DNA of 64,000 bases. It comes from Tetradesmus obliquus (taxonomy: Eukaryota; Chlorophyta; Chlorophyceae; Sphaeropleales; Scenedesmaceae). Shown in pieces: positions 11,924-21,381 of this stretch (its first letter is position 1; each line of letters begins with the position of its first letter). Where the stretch lies: positions 2,480,001 to 2,544,000 of the forward strand of contig CP126193.1 of the NCBI GenBank assembly GCA_030272155.1, written 5' to 3'. The notes under the pieces were generated by a model, which searched no databases, was not told where the DNA came from, and was given only the letters and a program-made list of their open reading frames with translations. Both the position numbers and the translations under genes were made by a program.

Positions 11924-13229
11924 CAACACGCAGTCATTCTAATGTTCTGTAAAATCGTGTTGACGGAGAATGCAGCGCAAAGCATGAGCAGCGATGTCCT
12001 GGCATATGCTGCTGCTGTTGCCTTGCCCGAACCTAAGCGACACGTGCTGTTGCTGCCGTTGCACAGTCAGTATGACGATTTGCCTGTAGCATACTTGTCA
12101 CAGCTGTCCAGCCTGCAGCAGCGGCAGCTGCAGTGATGTCCTCGATCCTGCTGTTGTTCCTGTCCTTGCTGCTGCTGCTGCTGCCTGCTCACCTGCCCCA
12201 CTATCCACCACTTTGCAGGCAGTGCCAGGCCCTTGCCCTTGCCCAGCACCAGCCGGGCCAGGCTGGGCGTGATCTCAGGGCGCAGCGCGACACGCCGCCC
12301 ACCCTTGTCCTGCAAGCCAGCAGCAGCAGCAGCAGCAGCAGGACGTGCAGTAGGTTGATGTGCAGCAGCACGCGCAGAGCCACATGTGGTCAAAGGAATG
12401 CATGGCTGTTGCTGGGTGCTGATGCCAATGCCATGCAAGTGCAGTATACATTCAGCAGCTGGAGCACACTGAGGTTGTGCTGTTTGAGCAGATCTGACCA
12501 AGACTGTACGACACTGCTGCAAAGTTCACAGCAGCTTTCACACCTGGAAGTTGTACAGCTGGTCGGTGATCTCCTCTCCCGCTTTCCTGACAAAGAGCTC
12601 CTCGCTTTCTAGCACAGGCACGTCAAACTGCTCAAAGCCAAAGAGCTGCGCAACTGCTGCCCACTCGCCAAACAGCCAGTTGCGCAGGCGCATGTCTTCA
12701 GGGTAGAAGTCACGTGTGCCTGCAGGGCAAGGGGTTGAGCAGAAGTGCAGAACAGGCAGGGCCGTCAGTTGCAGCAGGGTATGCATTCAAAGAGCGTCAT
12801 AGAACCTGGCATGAGTGGGTTTCAGCCAACACAGAGCAGCTAGGGGGCTGAAAGCATGACAAATTCAACATACGCAGCCTTTCAAACGCCGCCACCAATT
12901 GGCATCATTCAGCTGATGCAGCGCATAGTGTACTGCAGGGTAGCCGCTTTGGCACTGATACGGACAGATGATCGCAACGCCTGCTTCCTGTCCATGCAGC
13001 TGCTGAATGGTAGATGTCACAAGAGCAGCCATGTCCGCCACTGCAGCTCTGCAGGCAGGTGCAAGCTAAGGCCTAGCACAGCTAGCTTGCTGCACATTCT
13101 TTTTCTTAGGACCATGGCCAGGCTTGTGTGCCAGTGGCCTGACCAGCACACACCACCAGCCATTTGGTCAATGGGCCATTGGCTGACTGGTTTCTGCTGC
13201 TTACCTCGTGGGGGGCTTGTGTCCACCAT
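8622..13229 (-). CDS. HARS: Histidyl-tRNA synthetase, left copy, 5'-truncated at the duplication edge
   Basis: Exons in coding order 13205-13229 (remnant of exon 2), 12544-12719, 12193-12309, 11801-11879, 11000-11154, 10639-10732, 10241-10417, 9338-9522 and 8622-8882. The enzyme charges tRNA-His. Visible family marks: [13 protein letters not shown] at the start of the catalytic core, [12 protein letters not shown], motif 2 ([19 protein letters not shown]), the histidine-binding RGLAYYTG, motif 3 ([10 protein letters not shown]) and a C-terminal anticodon-binding domain. The break at 13247 falls inside exon 2, removing exon 1, the targeting leader and the original promoter. In the remaining frame the first Met (13229, MVDTSPPRG) would give a leaderless 422-residue enzyme with the core intact; an in-frame stop lies just upstream. 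Whether it is expressed cannot be told. Confidence 0.85.
9179..9250 (-). repeat. Donor-side echo of HARS exon 9
   Basis: About 69 bases repeat the end of exon 9 with a good donor (CAG|GTAGGT). The echo encodes [23 protein letters not shown] against [23 protein letters not shown] in the exon, with no frameshift. The following intron bases (tgctggtgctgttggtgtgc) are repeated too. Period 159 bases. Confidence 0.9.
9712..9861 (-). ncRNA. Intronic H/ACA-type snoRNA, left HARS copy (H box altered)
   Basis: This 148-base unit lies in intron 8 of HARS, sense to the host, and matches the unit in NOC2 intron 3 while the flanking intron sequences do not match. It folds as two hairpins with a hinge. Hairpin 1 has the closing stem GCGGTGC/GCACCGC and an upper stem CCAG-CCCC/GGGG-CTGG. 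Hairpin 2 has ACTC..GGTTG/CAACC..GAGT. The ACA box is three bases from the 3' end. In this copy the hinge reads CCAGCA, so the H-box consensus ANANNA is broken at its first A (base 9796). Confidence 0.7.
10006..10085 (-). repeat. Donor-side echo of HARS exon 8
   Basis: Encodes [23 protein letters not shown], followed by the same donor context (CAG|GTGCG) and intron bases as the real exon end at 10241. Period 235 bases. It keeps frame and carries the histidine-binding motif RGLAYYTG. Confidence 0.9.
11155..11745 (-). repeat. Five acceptor-side echoes of HARS exon 6
   Basis: The start of exon 6 ([18 protein letters not shown] on the minus strand) and its cag acceptor recur with boundaries near 11263, 11380, 11489, 11618 and 11738. 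Periods are about 108-129 bases. The farthest copies are the most decayed. All lie in intron 5 upstream of the functional exon. Confidence 0.9.
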
Positions 13230-13246
13230 CTCTTTGCTGCTTGTGC

Positions 13247-14692
13247 ATGCTTGCCCGCCTCAGGTACAGTGTGACAGTGCGGATTCTCAACAAAATTGTG
13301 CAGGCCACACCCGCATGTATCTATGTGAAGCAGCAGCAGCGCTGTCAATGTTCCCCGCAGCAGCTGCTGGGCAAAGTTATGTATGCTCTACTGGCTGGTT
13401 GTTATTGTGACCTTGCGGGTGTGAGTTGCTGGGAGGACTGGCATCGATGCCGGTGTTGTGATTGCTGTTGTGCTGGCCTTTTCTGCATCATAGCAAGTTG
13501 CGCTGCATGCGGAGGCACCAGGCATCAGCTGCCTCAAAGTGAATTGTACGTACAACATGTTGGGTCAGTTGGCATGAGTTGATCTTGCAATTGCCGTGCA
13601 AGAACTGCAGTAACACGCTCAAGCACTTGGCGCTGAGGCATGCTCAACATTGGACTTCCTGATTGTGCAAACATCTGCATATGGCATCACAGCACGTGGC
13701 TACATCCCAGCTGTCACGTGTGAGCTAGACCTGGTAGGCACCTCCTGCTTGTGTCCATCCATGCAGCGCCGTGTGACCTTCCACATGTGGCTTTGACAAG
13801 CGTGCACATAGGGGGCCATTGCATGCTGCAGCCTCAACCTTATTAAACTTGAGTGTGATGATGGATTGGTGCTATGGTGGCTGCTCTGCGCAACAGCGGC
13901 ATTCTCTCTGCTGTTCGCATGCGCAGGTGTGCCACTGGCAGTGCGAAGAACAGGCTGTGTCTTGTACATTGCACGCGTGTACACGCTGCAAAATCCATGC
14001 GACTCTGTCTGCTGGTGATTTAACATCATGATGGCACTTTACTAGAGTGCAGGTCTGGGGCCGTTGCAGCCTTAAGTGCCAGGAGCCTCAGCTCAGTTTG
14101 ACAACTTGACCGCAATCAAGCTTGGTAATCCTCCGACTGATGTTTGAGGTCACCTCACGCGGTGGCATGCCATGACTGCATCAAGCGATGGCTGCACATC
14201 ATCATTCGTTCGTTACACCACTGCTGCAATCACCAGGGATCACGCCCACACTCAATGCTGCTTATGGCACAGCGCAGTGCAAAGCACTAGTAGATCCAGT
14301 GTTTGCCACACCGCGGGTCAACTTGGAGATGGCTTGCTGCTGACATAAGATGCAGAGAACCAGCCAGCTTTAAGCATCCACCATGGTCACCAGGCAACCC
14401 AGCAGCTGCTGCTGCGCTGACAGTCCGACTACTAACATTCAATCAGGCTACGCCCACTTGCGAGATGCATGCATTGCGTGCCGTGCCAGCAGCACACCGA
14501 CTGCGTCTGCAAAAAGACAGCAACACAGCACGCCGACAGCCTCACCATCAACTGCTGCATCAGTGACCTGAGCAGCCTAGCGCTGACCGCACAAGCTTCA
14601 CGACACCCGCGCCTGTCATCGTTAACCACTGCAACATCAACTTTCTTCACCTGCTTCCAGCAGGAAACAAAGCACCATCCTCGCCATCCAGC
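13247..14692. other. Unique spacer after the duplication breakpoint
   Basis: I see no exon with family similarity on either strand. It probably contains the PDI 3' UTR (minus-strand TGTAA at 14213-14217) and whatever lay at the breakpoint. Any promoter for the truncated HARS copy would have to lie here. Confidence 0.5.
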
Positions 14693-17002
14693 TCACAGCT
14701 CCTCATCGTCCTCATCGGCGTCGCTCTTGGCAGCAGCAGCAGCCTCAGGCTTCTCAGTGAAGGCAGACAGCACGCTGACCTTGGCGGCGAAGCTGTCCAC
14801 CTTGCCGGCCGCCACGCTGCCGGAGTCGATCATGCGCTGCAGGCGGCCCTGCTCCTTCTCAAAGTACTCCACGCCCTGCAGCAGCAGCAGCAGAAGGAAG
14901 CACAACGTTGAGATCTTGTGGAGCAGTCGGAAAGCACACTGTTTACATGCAGCACACGGCCCTGGCCCTCCTCCTCATATATACTCTGCGTCCTGCAGCG
15001 GCAGCATAGGCATGCTGCCGCTGCAGGGCAGCATAGGCATCAAACTGATGATCAACCTGACATACCTCCTCAACCACCCGTGTAAAACCCTCACACCACT
15101 CCATGCATGCCTCCTGCACAGCATCCCATGCCCGCCATCCACCCCACCCAACCACACCCACTCACCCTGGCCAGCGCCTTCTCAATCGCCTCCACGTACA
15201 GCTTGGCGTTTGCGGCCTGCTCCTTGTCCACCTTGGCAGCAGCAGCCTTCACGTCAGCCGCCACCTTGTCCTTGTCAGCACCCTCAGCCACAAAGGCCTG
15301 TGCCAGCTTGTCCAGGGCCTCCACGCGTGCAAAGCCCTTGTCAGCATCAAGCTTCTCCTTGATGAACTCCAGGAAGGCATCCAGGCTGCGGCCCTTGTTG
15401 TAGCTGTGAAACGTTAAGCAAAAGTAACAGACAGATATAACAAAACATGAGAACGATTGTGACAAGATGACACGGAGCAATAGATGAGACGAGCACTGCA
15501 GCGCACAAGAACTGGTGTGTGTCACGCTGCCCCTGTGATACTAACTGCGCTGTCCAGCATGACCAACAGCGCACTGGCTGTGGGACATCACTCGAGTGGT
15601 CAAAGCAGTGTACCATGTGGTGCAGTGCTTCGAACAGTCAGTGATGCGCCACAGCTAGTGCACGGTTAGCCAATCTGGGAATCCCTTGTGCTGCACAGTG
15701 ATGTCCCCTGCTGTGTGCTGTTTATGAGATGTCATGGTGAGGTCAATGATGAGAAAAATTAGATGCACTGACACGCTGATTGACATGTGATTAAGCTGTA
15801 CGCAACCACTGCTCTGGTTTGCTGCGCAACAGGTTAACGGCCCAATCAACAAGCGCCGCGCGCTGCCACTCACGCCTCGGCTGCGTCGGTGGTGACTGGC
15901 TTGCCGCGACTGAACCACTTGATGGTGGGGAAGCCAGACACGCCAAAGCGCTCGCCCAGGCTGCGGTGGCTGTCAGCATTCACCTGCGCGGCAGCAGCAG
16001 AGCAGCGAACACCACAGCAGCAGCAGCAGCAATGCAGCAGCAACATCAGCAAGGGTGCACAGGAAGCGGGTCGGCTCCTGCAAGCATGGGTAAGCAGCGC
16101 ATCGCGCTTGATCCTCTTGCATAGCTTGTACATAGCTACGTGCCGCCTGATCAGTGCCGGATACATATAAAGTCACACGCCAAGCACACCAAGGCTCTCG
16201 CCACAAACCTTGGCGATGACCACGCGGTTCTTGAGGCTGGGGTCCTTGGCGATGGCCTCGCCCAGCTTCTTGTACTCGGGCACCAGGTGCTTGCAGTGGC
16301 CGCACCTGACCAGCAGCAGCAGGCGCAGCAGCAGACACAGCAGTCGCAGGCGCAGCAGCACCAGGCGCAGCGGGAGCAGCAGCAGACTACTGTAAGCATA
16401 TGCATATGCATATGCATATGCATATGCTGTACCATATGGTACAGCCTACAGGATGGTGATTGGCTGGAGGTCTGTTTACGAGCATGTTCACAAGATCACA
16501 GGGTGGGAGCTGAGGATGGTCATGAATCAGGGCAGCTGACTCACATGGCGTGCAACTGCTGTGGCGGTTGGCAGATCGCAGCAGCAGGGCAGCACATGCT
16601 GCGCTGGTGAGGGAGCTAGCAGCATGCCAGCGCTTACCAGGGAGCGTAGAACTCCACCAGAGCGTGCTTTGCGCCATTCACAAACTTGTCGAAGTTGTCG
16701 GGGGCTGCAGGGGAAGACAGCAAGAAGCAGCAGGTTCATAAGCCTCATCGCTGCAGGATCAGCTCTCAAGCAGCGCCAAAGTCTTCCGGCATATACCACT
16801 ATTATGATGCGTCGCCTGCCACTCAAAGGCAAACAGCGATGACTGCCCGCTGCATTGCTGTCCTGCCTCCCGATGCTTCCACCCGCGACCAAGGCCAAGA
16901 CTCACTCAGGTCCTGCACGCCAGGTAGGCTCTCGGTGGGATCACCGCTAGCAGAGACCACTGCAACCAGCGCAGCAAGCGCTGCGACGACCAGGAGCTTC
17001 AT
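14693..17002 (-). CDS. Protein disulfide isomerase, single thioredoxin domain plus helical D-type tail
   Basis: Exons in coding order 16906-17002, 16638-16704, 16209-16305, 15874-15983, 15166-15403 and 14693-14875 give 263 residues. The enzyme forms and shuffles disulfides in the ER lumen. The signal peptide is MKLLVVAALAALVAVVSA. Then come DLTPDNFDKFV, the active site EFYAPWCGHCKHL (CGHC split by an intron inside the Trp codon) and the cis-Pro region GVSGFPTIKWF. A helical region resembling the ERp29/ERp38 C-terminal domain follows (YNKGRSLDAFLEFI onward). The acidic tail ends DADEDDEEL, so the retrieval signal would be a non-canonical DEEL rather than KDEL/HDEL. Start chosen for the signal peptide. 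Downstream of the EXS gene on the same strand. Confidence 0.92.
16396..16444. repeat. GCATAT microsatellite next to an 18-base perfect palindrome
   Basis: Five units of gcatat run directly into ctgtaccatatggtacag (16427-16444), a perfect palindrome. It sits in PDI intron 2 and is the only AT-rich palindromic repeat I noticed among the CAG-type repeats. Confidence 0.95.
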
Positions 17003-17642
17003 GGCTGGTTCTTGGGTGTGCACAGGAGACAGTGCCTGTGCCTTAAAATGGGAGCTTGCTACGCTACGACAGTGCCGATGTGAAACGACAATGTAGCTGG
17101 CCCTGGCTGAGGGGCGATCATACAAGCAGGTGCAACATGTGTTCGTGAGGCCGGGGCTCAGGCTCCAGGTGTCACACTCGTCCGGCCAAAAATGCAAATT
17201 CAAGACTAAATGCGTCTAGTTTGCGCTAAGCTTTGTTCATAGTCGTGTCTGCACATGGTAGCGAAAGGCCGTACAAAGCTTCCATGTGTTCGGCCGGTGA
17301 ATCTCGCCATGGCATGCGCCTCCGATTTCGCCTAAGCTATAGACTTACACAATCGTCCTGACACTGTGTTGGGCAGCAGGTACTGCCGCACAAACGTTGC
17401 TGCAGCCGTTGACACATGGGCCAGCTGCTGCAGCACCCCGAGCACATGGCCTGGTCATATGGCAGACGCATGCACAGCATCACTGGTAAGCAACCAATAA
17501 ATTAAACTGTCAGGTACAAGGCGTGTGTGAAATCCCCATTGACATGCAGCAACGGTTACACAGGTGTACTGTCCTGGACACCGCAGTACCGCTAGTGACG
17601 CCATGGTGACGTGGGTCTACAGCACCATCATCCCTTCAACCA
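17003..17642. other. Spacer: PDI promoter side and EXS-gene 3' UTR
   Basis: No exon visible. A minus-strand TGTAA at 17556-17560 lies 83 bases beyond the EXS stop and is a good poly(A) candidate. The rest should carry the PDI promoter. Confidence 0.55.
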
Positions 17643-20600
17643 TCATGCCTTCAGCAATGGCACAGCTACTGCTGCGCCCTCCTGCAAGCTGTTAGCATGC
17701 GCATGCACGTGGCCCCTGAGCAGCCCATGCAGGTGCATCTTCACATCAGCCCGGTCGCCGCCAAATGCCACACCATCAGACGACGCTCCCCTGCTAGCAC
17801 CATGACCAGCAGCAACAGCAGCAGCATGCTGCGCAGCGCCATTAGCCAACACCATCACATCGCCGCTTTTACTTGTGACCAGCCCATCCTCCAGTTGGCT
17901 TGTCAGCAGCCCCAGCTTGCGCGTCTCGCTCTCCACGCGCACAAACACCCACTGCCAGCGCCGCAGCACCTCCAGCAGCGCCACGGCCAGCAGCACCTCG
18001 TTGTGTGCCTCCAGGTCACCCAGCAGCCTAGCGGGCAGAGAAAATATGACGCCAGGAGCAGGAGCAGCAGCAGCAGCAGCAGCAGCACGGCAGCAGTCAG
18101 TTAGTGCTCAGCCAGCAGCAACACATGCATGAAGCAGGACGTGCCTCATGCTAAAAGAGCCCTGCTGGCAGCTGTTGACAGAGGAATTGCATTTTGCATG
18201 TAAGCTGTTGCTTGCGCAGAGCAACCCGAGGTGCACAGCTGAAAATCCGGTGCAGCACCTGACACACAGTGATCCACTCTGCTAGCGTGACAGTGCAGGC
18301 TAGCCTGCTGCTGCACAAGGCTGTCCACAAGCAGCCAGCTGTGTCTTGCCAGCAAGATGAGCAGCCAGGCTAGCCAGCACTGTGGCTGACTAGCTCAAAA
18401 CCACACTAGCAGCGCACTGCCTGTTCTGGCCCTGGCAGCAGCAAGTCATTCGCACCTGTGGGCCCAGGTGAAGCGCAGCAGCAGGTTGGACAGCAGCAGC
18501 CAGGCATACCAGCCGCTGCTGTAGGTGTGGCTGCCCTTCAGCGCCGGCAGCCGCAGCGGTCCAAACTTGCGGCCACCTGCAGCAGCAGGGCAGCAGCAGC
18601 AGCGTGAAGCAAGTCATGCTGTGCTGGTGCCACCCAGCAGTTGTGCTAGCTGCTCCTGGCAGGGATGCAGGAGTGTTGCCATGCACAGCAGCGGCAGGTA
18701 GACGCAGGTGTGATGTCAGCGCTGGTGCAGGTGCAATTGCCGCACCACCGCCGCACGCTGGCACCTGCTCCGCGCGAAGTGGCTTCGCTGCAGCAGATAC
18801 CAATCATAATCCTTGCGCACTGCACAGCCGCAAATCAAACTGCAGCTGCCTCCTGCACGCTCACACGCATCTCACACACGACGTGGGCGCGCTCTGCCCT
18901 GTCAAAACATACATTACCAGCTGCCTTAACCCATTCCTGCTCAGCGCTCATTGTACTGCATGATCAATGGCATGTCCAAGTCCTGCTCCACGTGCTAATA
19001 CTGCGTCCACATACACATCCACATCCACATACGCATACGCATACACAACTTAGTCCTGCTCAGCGCTCACCGTACTGCATGACCCAGGGCATGTCCCAGT
19101 CCTGCTCCACGTCCCAGTAGAAGGAGTAGCATGAGTTGAGCAGCATGGTGACCACCCACAGCCGCTTCCACGCAAACAGCTGCCTGCACACAGCCCAACA
19201 CAGGAGCAAGGAATCAGCAAGCAATCAGCAATGTGCCAGCAGCAACGCCAGGTGGCTGGCGGGTCCACGCAAACAGCTGCCTGCGCGCAGCCCAACACAG
19301 GAGCAAACAATCAGCGGTGTGCCAGCAGCAACGGCGGGTGGCTGGCGGGTGGCTGGCGGGTCCATGCAAACAGCTGCCTGCGCGCAGCCCAACATTGTGT
19401 TAACACAGGATCAGGCAGACAGCAATGTGCCAAGAGCAACTGCAGCTGGCTGGTGGACTGCTGCAGCATCCGCTGCTGGTGGTGCCTTGGCTGCTGTGAG
19501 CGGCTGTGATGTGGCGACTGCTGCCACTGCGAAGCATGCACCCCAGAATGCACAGCAGAGAAAGGAGGGCTCAACACTGCCACTCCGCTGGCAACTTTTC
19601 ACAGCCGGCTAGTACGCTGGCTGCTTTGAGGCTGATGTGTCTCCCCACACTGCAGATGCTGTGTGCTGCTGCGCACTGCCGCACTGTAGCATGACACCAT
19701 GCAAGTGATGATATACACTGCTGCCAACTGCCGCTGTTGCTCACTTGTGCACATGGTGCTCATGCTCAAATGCTGTGAGGATCAGCGCCGGCAGCGACGA
19801 GGCGTACTTGAGCGCATTGAACAGCTGGCTGCGCGGCCCGCCTGCCCTCCACACCGAAATGCACTGCAGCATTCGGATGGCAAAGGGCAGCACTAGCGCT
19901 GCCAGCGATCCTAGCGTGAGGTAGCCGCATGACGACGCTGCTGTTGCTGAGTAGGGGTGCAAGGGGTGGGCCAGGGGACCTGCAGGCAAGAGCGGCAGAA
20001 GCAGCAGCGGTTTTGGTGGACGATGTCCAGACGGAATCAGATGTAGATCCATTCACGTCTGCTGGCGGTCGGCAACACGTAGCAAGTTCTGAGACAACGG
20101 CTGATGGAAAGTACTATCTTTGCAAAGCGCTGTTGCAGGTGTGTCCTGCCTGCTGATTGCTTGACGGTTGGGCCATAGCCTGCATGCTCACTCACCGTGC
20201 AGCATCAAGCAGACACTTCTTGTCACGTCGCTGCTGCTCTTTGCCAGTGATGTGAGCATATCTGCCAACAGGAAGTCTGCCCAGCCCACTGGCTGCAGCG
20301 GAACCAGCACCTTCAACGCTGTGCGTGCAAAGAACATCCGGGACTGCTTCCGCATCACGTTGGCTGGAAGCAGCAGCACAAAAGCTAGGCTGAGGTACAG
20401 CAGCGGGGGCACCAGCAGCGGCGCCAGCGGCGGTTGGCTTGCAGGAACGCCTGGTGCTGCCGCTGCAGCTGCACACAGCGTTGAGCACAAAGCCAGCCCT
20501 CCAAATACGAGCCATGTGAGCACCATGCATGCGCTGTAGATGTCTTTGGATGGAGCCAGCCATCTCCGCTCTGATTCTGGGAAACAAGCCTCAAAAGCAA

Positions 20601-20808
20601 TTTGCCGCTGCTCAAAGTGTGCTACTGCTTGTGCCCACAGCCACAGCATCAGTAGCGGAGGCCCCAGCGGTTGGAAGTACGTCCATAGCAGCTGCACGTG
20701 ACGCTTATCCAACGCCTTGGAGTGCTGCAGGATGAGCACTACGCACAGGGAGGTCCATGCTGCTGTGATAAGGAGCTGCACCTTGTGCCTGCAGGACTGT
20801 CTCTGCAT
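17643..20808 (-). CDS. EXS-domain (ERD1/XPR1/SYG1 family) membrane protein without SPX domain
   Basis: Exons in coding order 20196-20808, 19745-19910, 19071-19183, 18456-18576 and 17643-18027 give 465 residues with closed phase. EXS proteins act in phosphate export or Golgi phosphate recycling and protein retention. Visible marks: several membrane spans in the first exon, LPFAIRMLQCISVWRAG, then WKRLWVVTMLLNSCYSFYWDVEQDW (the EXS core), FGPLRLPALKGSHTYSSGWYAW, and EAHNEVLLAVALLEVLRRWQWVFVRVESE near the end. The first ATG at 20808 leaves no room for an SPX domain, as in yeast Erd1-like and some plant proteins. A splice acceptor just after that ATG means another 5' exon cannot be excluded. Divergent from the GT77-like gene. 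Confidence 0.88.
18935..18990 (-). repeat. Decayed donor-side echo of EXS-gene exon 3
   Basis: The segment cctgctcagcgctcattgta and what follows repeats the end of exon 3 and its donor region at 19055-19125 with several substitutions. Period about 120 bases. Confidence 0.75.
19160..19405 (-). repeat. Two acceptor-side echoes of EXS-gene exon 3
   Basis: The string cgcaaacagctgcctg plus the following intron bases (cagcccaacacaggagc) occurs at the real acceptor (near 19171) and again near 19268 and 19367. Unit about 97-100 bases. The intervening ggtggctggcgg is itself repeated. Confidence 0.9.
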
Positions 20809-21381
20809 GTGCTGCTGTTGGCGATCTAGCAGCTGAAGTACGCAGTTGAAGACATTCGTAAAAGTGTGTGTGAGCTACGTGCGTGCAGCAATCGTCAACA
20901 GTGGCTAGCAATAGCTTTCTTGGTGTGTTCGCAGCATGCGGGTCCCACGTAAATGCGACGGCACGCCTGTCTCATAGGCAGCTGATACAAAAATCATATT
21001 GTGGGCGCAACTTTGTCAGCTTGTGAGTGACTGAGCAGCCTTGCGACCTGCTGAAATGCGTTCCGGCACGCCATCACCAAACCCTTGCGCCGTGCAGCGC
21101 AGTGAAGTACGCACCACTGGTGCCGTTGTGCAAAAGGAACGCTAAACGCGTCAGCATCAGCCATGTGCTGACCTTTTGCTGACAATCCAAGCCCCAACCG
21201 AAAGTCAACCGACCACAAATGATGGGAGAAGCATGAACCGCACAACAACCTCTGTTTTTGAACACCTCACGCTACTACATGATACTGTTCCAAGTCAAGC
21301 ACCACCTGGCATGATTGACCAGCGGCAGCAGCAGCAGCAGCAGCAGCAGCACCGCAACTAGAGTGACATCAGAAAATCAGC
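20809..21381. promoter_or_regulatory. Divergent promoter region between EXS and GT77-like genes
   Basis: 573 bases separate the two start codons on opposite strands, so both promoters must lie here. I see no convincing TATA box. A CAG run occurs at about 21325-21350, just upstream of the GT77-like start. Confidence 0.5.

Larger units (their letters stand above)
1..13246. repeat. Left copy of a 13.2-kb direct duplication
   Basis: Every base sampled here recurs 34,323 bases downstream (34324-47569), with no net insertion or deletion. Comparing the translated frames of both copies, I found one substitution: G at 9796 against T at 44119. The copies diverge abruptly at 13247/47570. The left limit cannot be seen because the window opens inside the copy. 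Near-identity means either a very recent duplication or an assembly artefact such as an unmerged haplotype. The abrupt junction inside an exon fits a real rearrangement or a misjoin equally well. Confidence 0.97.
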
